The position numbers and the translations under genes were made by a program. A DNA stretch of 64,000 bases from Streptomyces sp. NBC_00513 (GTDB lineage: Bacteria; Actinomycetota; Actinomycetes; Streptomycetales; Streptomycetaceae). Below the pieces are notes generated by a model, which was given only the letters and a program-made list of their open reading frames with translations, made no database searches and was not told the DNA's origin. Location of the stretch: positions 5,208,001-5,272,000 of the forward strand of contig NZ_CP107845.1 in the NCBI RefSeq assembly GCF_041431415.1. The letters are read 5' to 3'. Numbering within the stretch: position 1 is the first letter of the stretch; the number at the start of each line of letters is the position of its first letter. Of the stretch, positions 63,298 to 64,000 are shown piece by piece.

Positions 63298-64000
63298 TTC
63301 CCCTTCCGTTGTGCCGCGTCGTAGGAGGAGCCCCAGGCCGGTCCGGAACCGGGCGGGCCGGGGACCGCGCCGGCCGCCCCGGGTTCGGGGGGTGCGCCGG
63401 CCGTTCCCGCCGCGTGGGCGTGGTACTCGACCGAGTCCGCCGTCATGCGCATGAACGCCTCCTCCAGGGACGCCCGCTGCGGGCTGAGCTCGTGCAACAC
63501 GATCCCGTGCCGGGCCGCCAGCTCGCCGAGCCGCTCCGACTCCACGCCGTCGACCTCCAGCGTTCCGGTCGCCGGGACGGCGGTCGCGTCGATGCCCTCC
63601 GCGTGCAGGAGGTCCTTCAGTCGCTCCTGCTGGGGCGAGCGCACGCGTACGTAACTCCGTGAGTTCTGCCGAATGAAATCGGCCATCGACAAGTCGGCGA
63701 GCAGCTTTCCCTGCCCGATGACCACCAAATGGTCTGCGGTCACCGCCATTTCACTCATCAGGTGAGAGGAAACGAAGATCGTCCTCCCCTCCGCGGCCTG
63801 CGCTTTCATGAGATTCCTGATCCAGAGAATTCCCTCGGGGTCCAGACCATTGACGGGTTCGTCGAACATCAAGATCTCCGGATCACCCAGCAGAGCGGCG
63901 GCGATTCCAAGCCGCTGCCCCATGCCGAGCGAAAATCCTTTCGACTTCTTCCGCGCCACCGCCGTCAGTCCGACCTGGTCCAGCACCTCGGACACCCGAC
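63294..64000 (-). CDS. ABC transporter ATP-binding protein, C-terminal part
   Basis: The gene enters from the right edge; ~235 C-terminal residues are visible. Signature FSLGMGQRLGIA, Walker B ILMFDEPVNGLDPEG and H-loop SSHLMSEMA are present; Walker A lies outside. The DrrA-like extension has QRASLEEAFMRM and the tail is Gly/Pro/Ala-rich. Codons from 64000 to about 63655 use A/T in the third position about a quarter of the time, far above the rest of the gene (under a tenth), suggesting mosaic origin. It is coupled to the permease at 62509. Confidence 0.9.
   Translation of the reverse strand, partial: RVSEVLDQVGLTAVARKKSKGFSLGMGQRLGIAAALLGDPEILMFDEPVNGLDPEGILWIRNLMKAQAAEGRTIFVSSHLMSEMAVTADHLVVIGQGKLLADLSMADFIRQNSRSYVRVRSPQQERLKDLLHAEGIDATAVPATGTLEVDGVESERLGELAARHGIVLHELSPQRASLEEAFMRMTADSVEYHAHAAGTAGAPPEPGAAGAVPGPPGSGPAWGSSYDAAQRKGK

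Overview
The window is about 64 kb of very GC-rich, gene-dense actinobacterial chromosome, almost certainly Streptomyces. The signs are G/C-ending codons, frequent GTG and TTG starts, four-base start/stop overlaps, rho with a long disordered insertion, Ku plus a split LigD, NucS, and family content typical of the genus. From memory, gene order from the cell-wall pair through lysA-hom-thrC-thrB-rho, the atp operon, chiC and nucS matches the S. coelicolor SCO53xx region. It is therefore mostly conserved core chromosome; the only clear mobile-element trace is a dead integrase beside a tRNA gene.

Layout. 1-4.6 kb: the 5' part of a NlpC/P60 cell-wall hydrolase, a DUF6325/SHOCT pair, and a FtsW/RodA plus PBP operon. 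4.6-7.9 kb: two divergent diiron proteins (ferritin-like and AurF-like) and a TetR regulator. 7.9-11.1 kb: intergenic repeats, a CseC-like kinase with a lipoprotein, and a secreted membrane-anchored protein. 11.4-15.5 kb: a NERD protein and an NHEJ cluster (Ku, LigD polymerase, LigD ligase) closed by a perfect hairpin. 15.5-20 kb: a small membrane protein, an XdhC-like protein and a helicase-associated-domain protein. 20-21.4 kb: integrase relic, tRNA-Arg(CCG), single-domain response regulator. 21.6-30.6 kb: nrtL, lysA, hom, thrC, thrB, rho, which is the aspartate-family amino-acid block followed by termination factor Rho. 30.9-38.6 kb: LCP ligase, L31, RF1, PrmC, TsaC, a phosphatase-like protein lacking its nucleophile, GlyA and a WecA-type transferase. 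38.9-46.8 kb: the complete atpIBEFHAGDC operon behind a Rex-like operator. 46.8-52.6 kb: DUF2550, chitinase ChiC with its direct-repeat promoter and adjacent two-component system, a membrane protein and a corrinoid adenosyltransferase. 53-60.3 kb: 3-hydroxyacyl-CoA dehydrogenase, STAS protein, a membrane-anchored ATPase-like protein, NucS, a SCO5389-family protein, an LLM oxidoreductase and a zinc-binding-like small protein. 60.3-64 kb: two tandem paralogous ABC ATPase/permease operons, the second running off the end.

The strongest unusual signals are: the Cys-to-Ser change in the LMW-phosphatase-like protein; the doubly inactivated integrase facing the tRNA-Arg 3' end; a Rex-type palindrome before atpI; two palindromes ahead of hom; a 12-mer at the same distance upstream of two unrelated genes; a 43-bp duplication of a gene 3' end; and a codon-usage break inside the last ABC ATPase. 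No CRISPR array, intact phage or biosynthetic cluster was seen. Family names come from motif recognition and memory, not from database searches.
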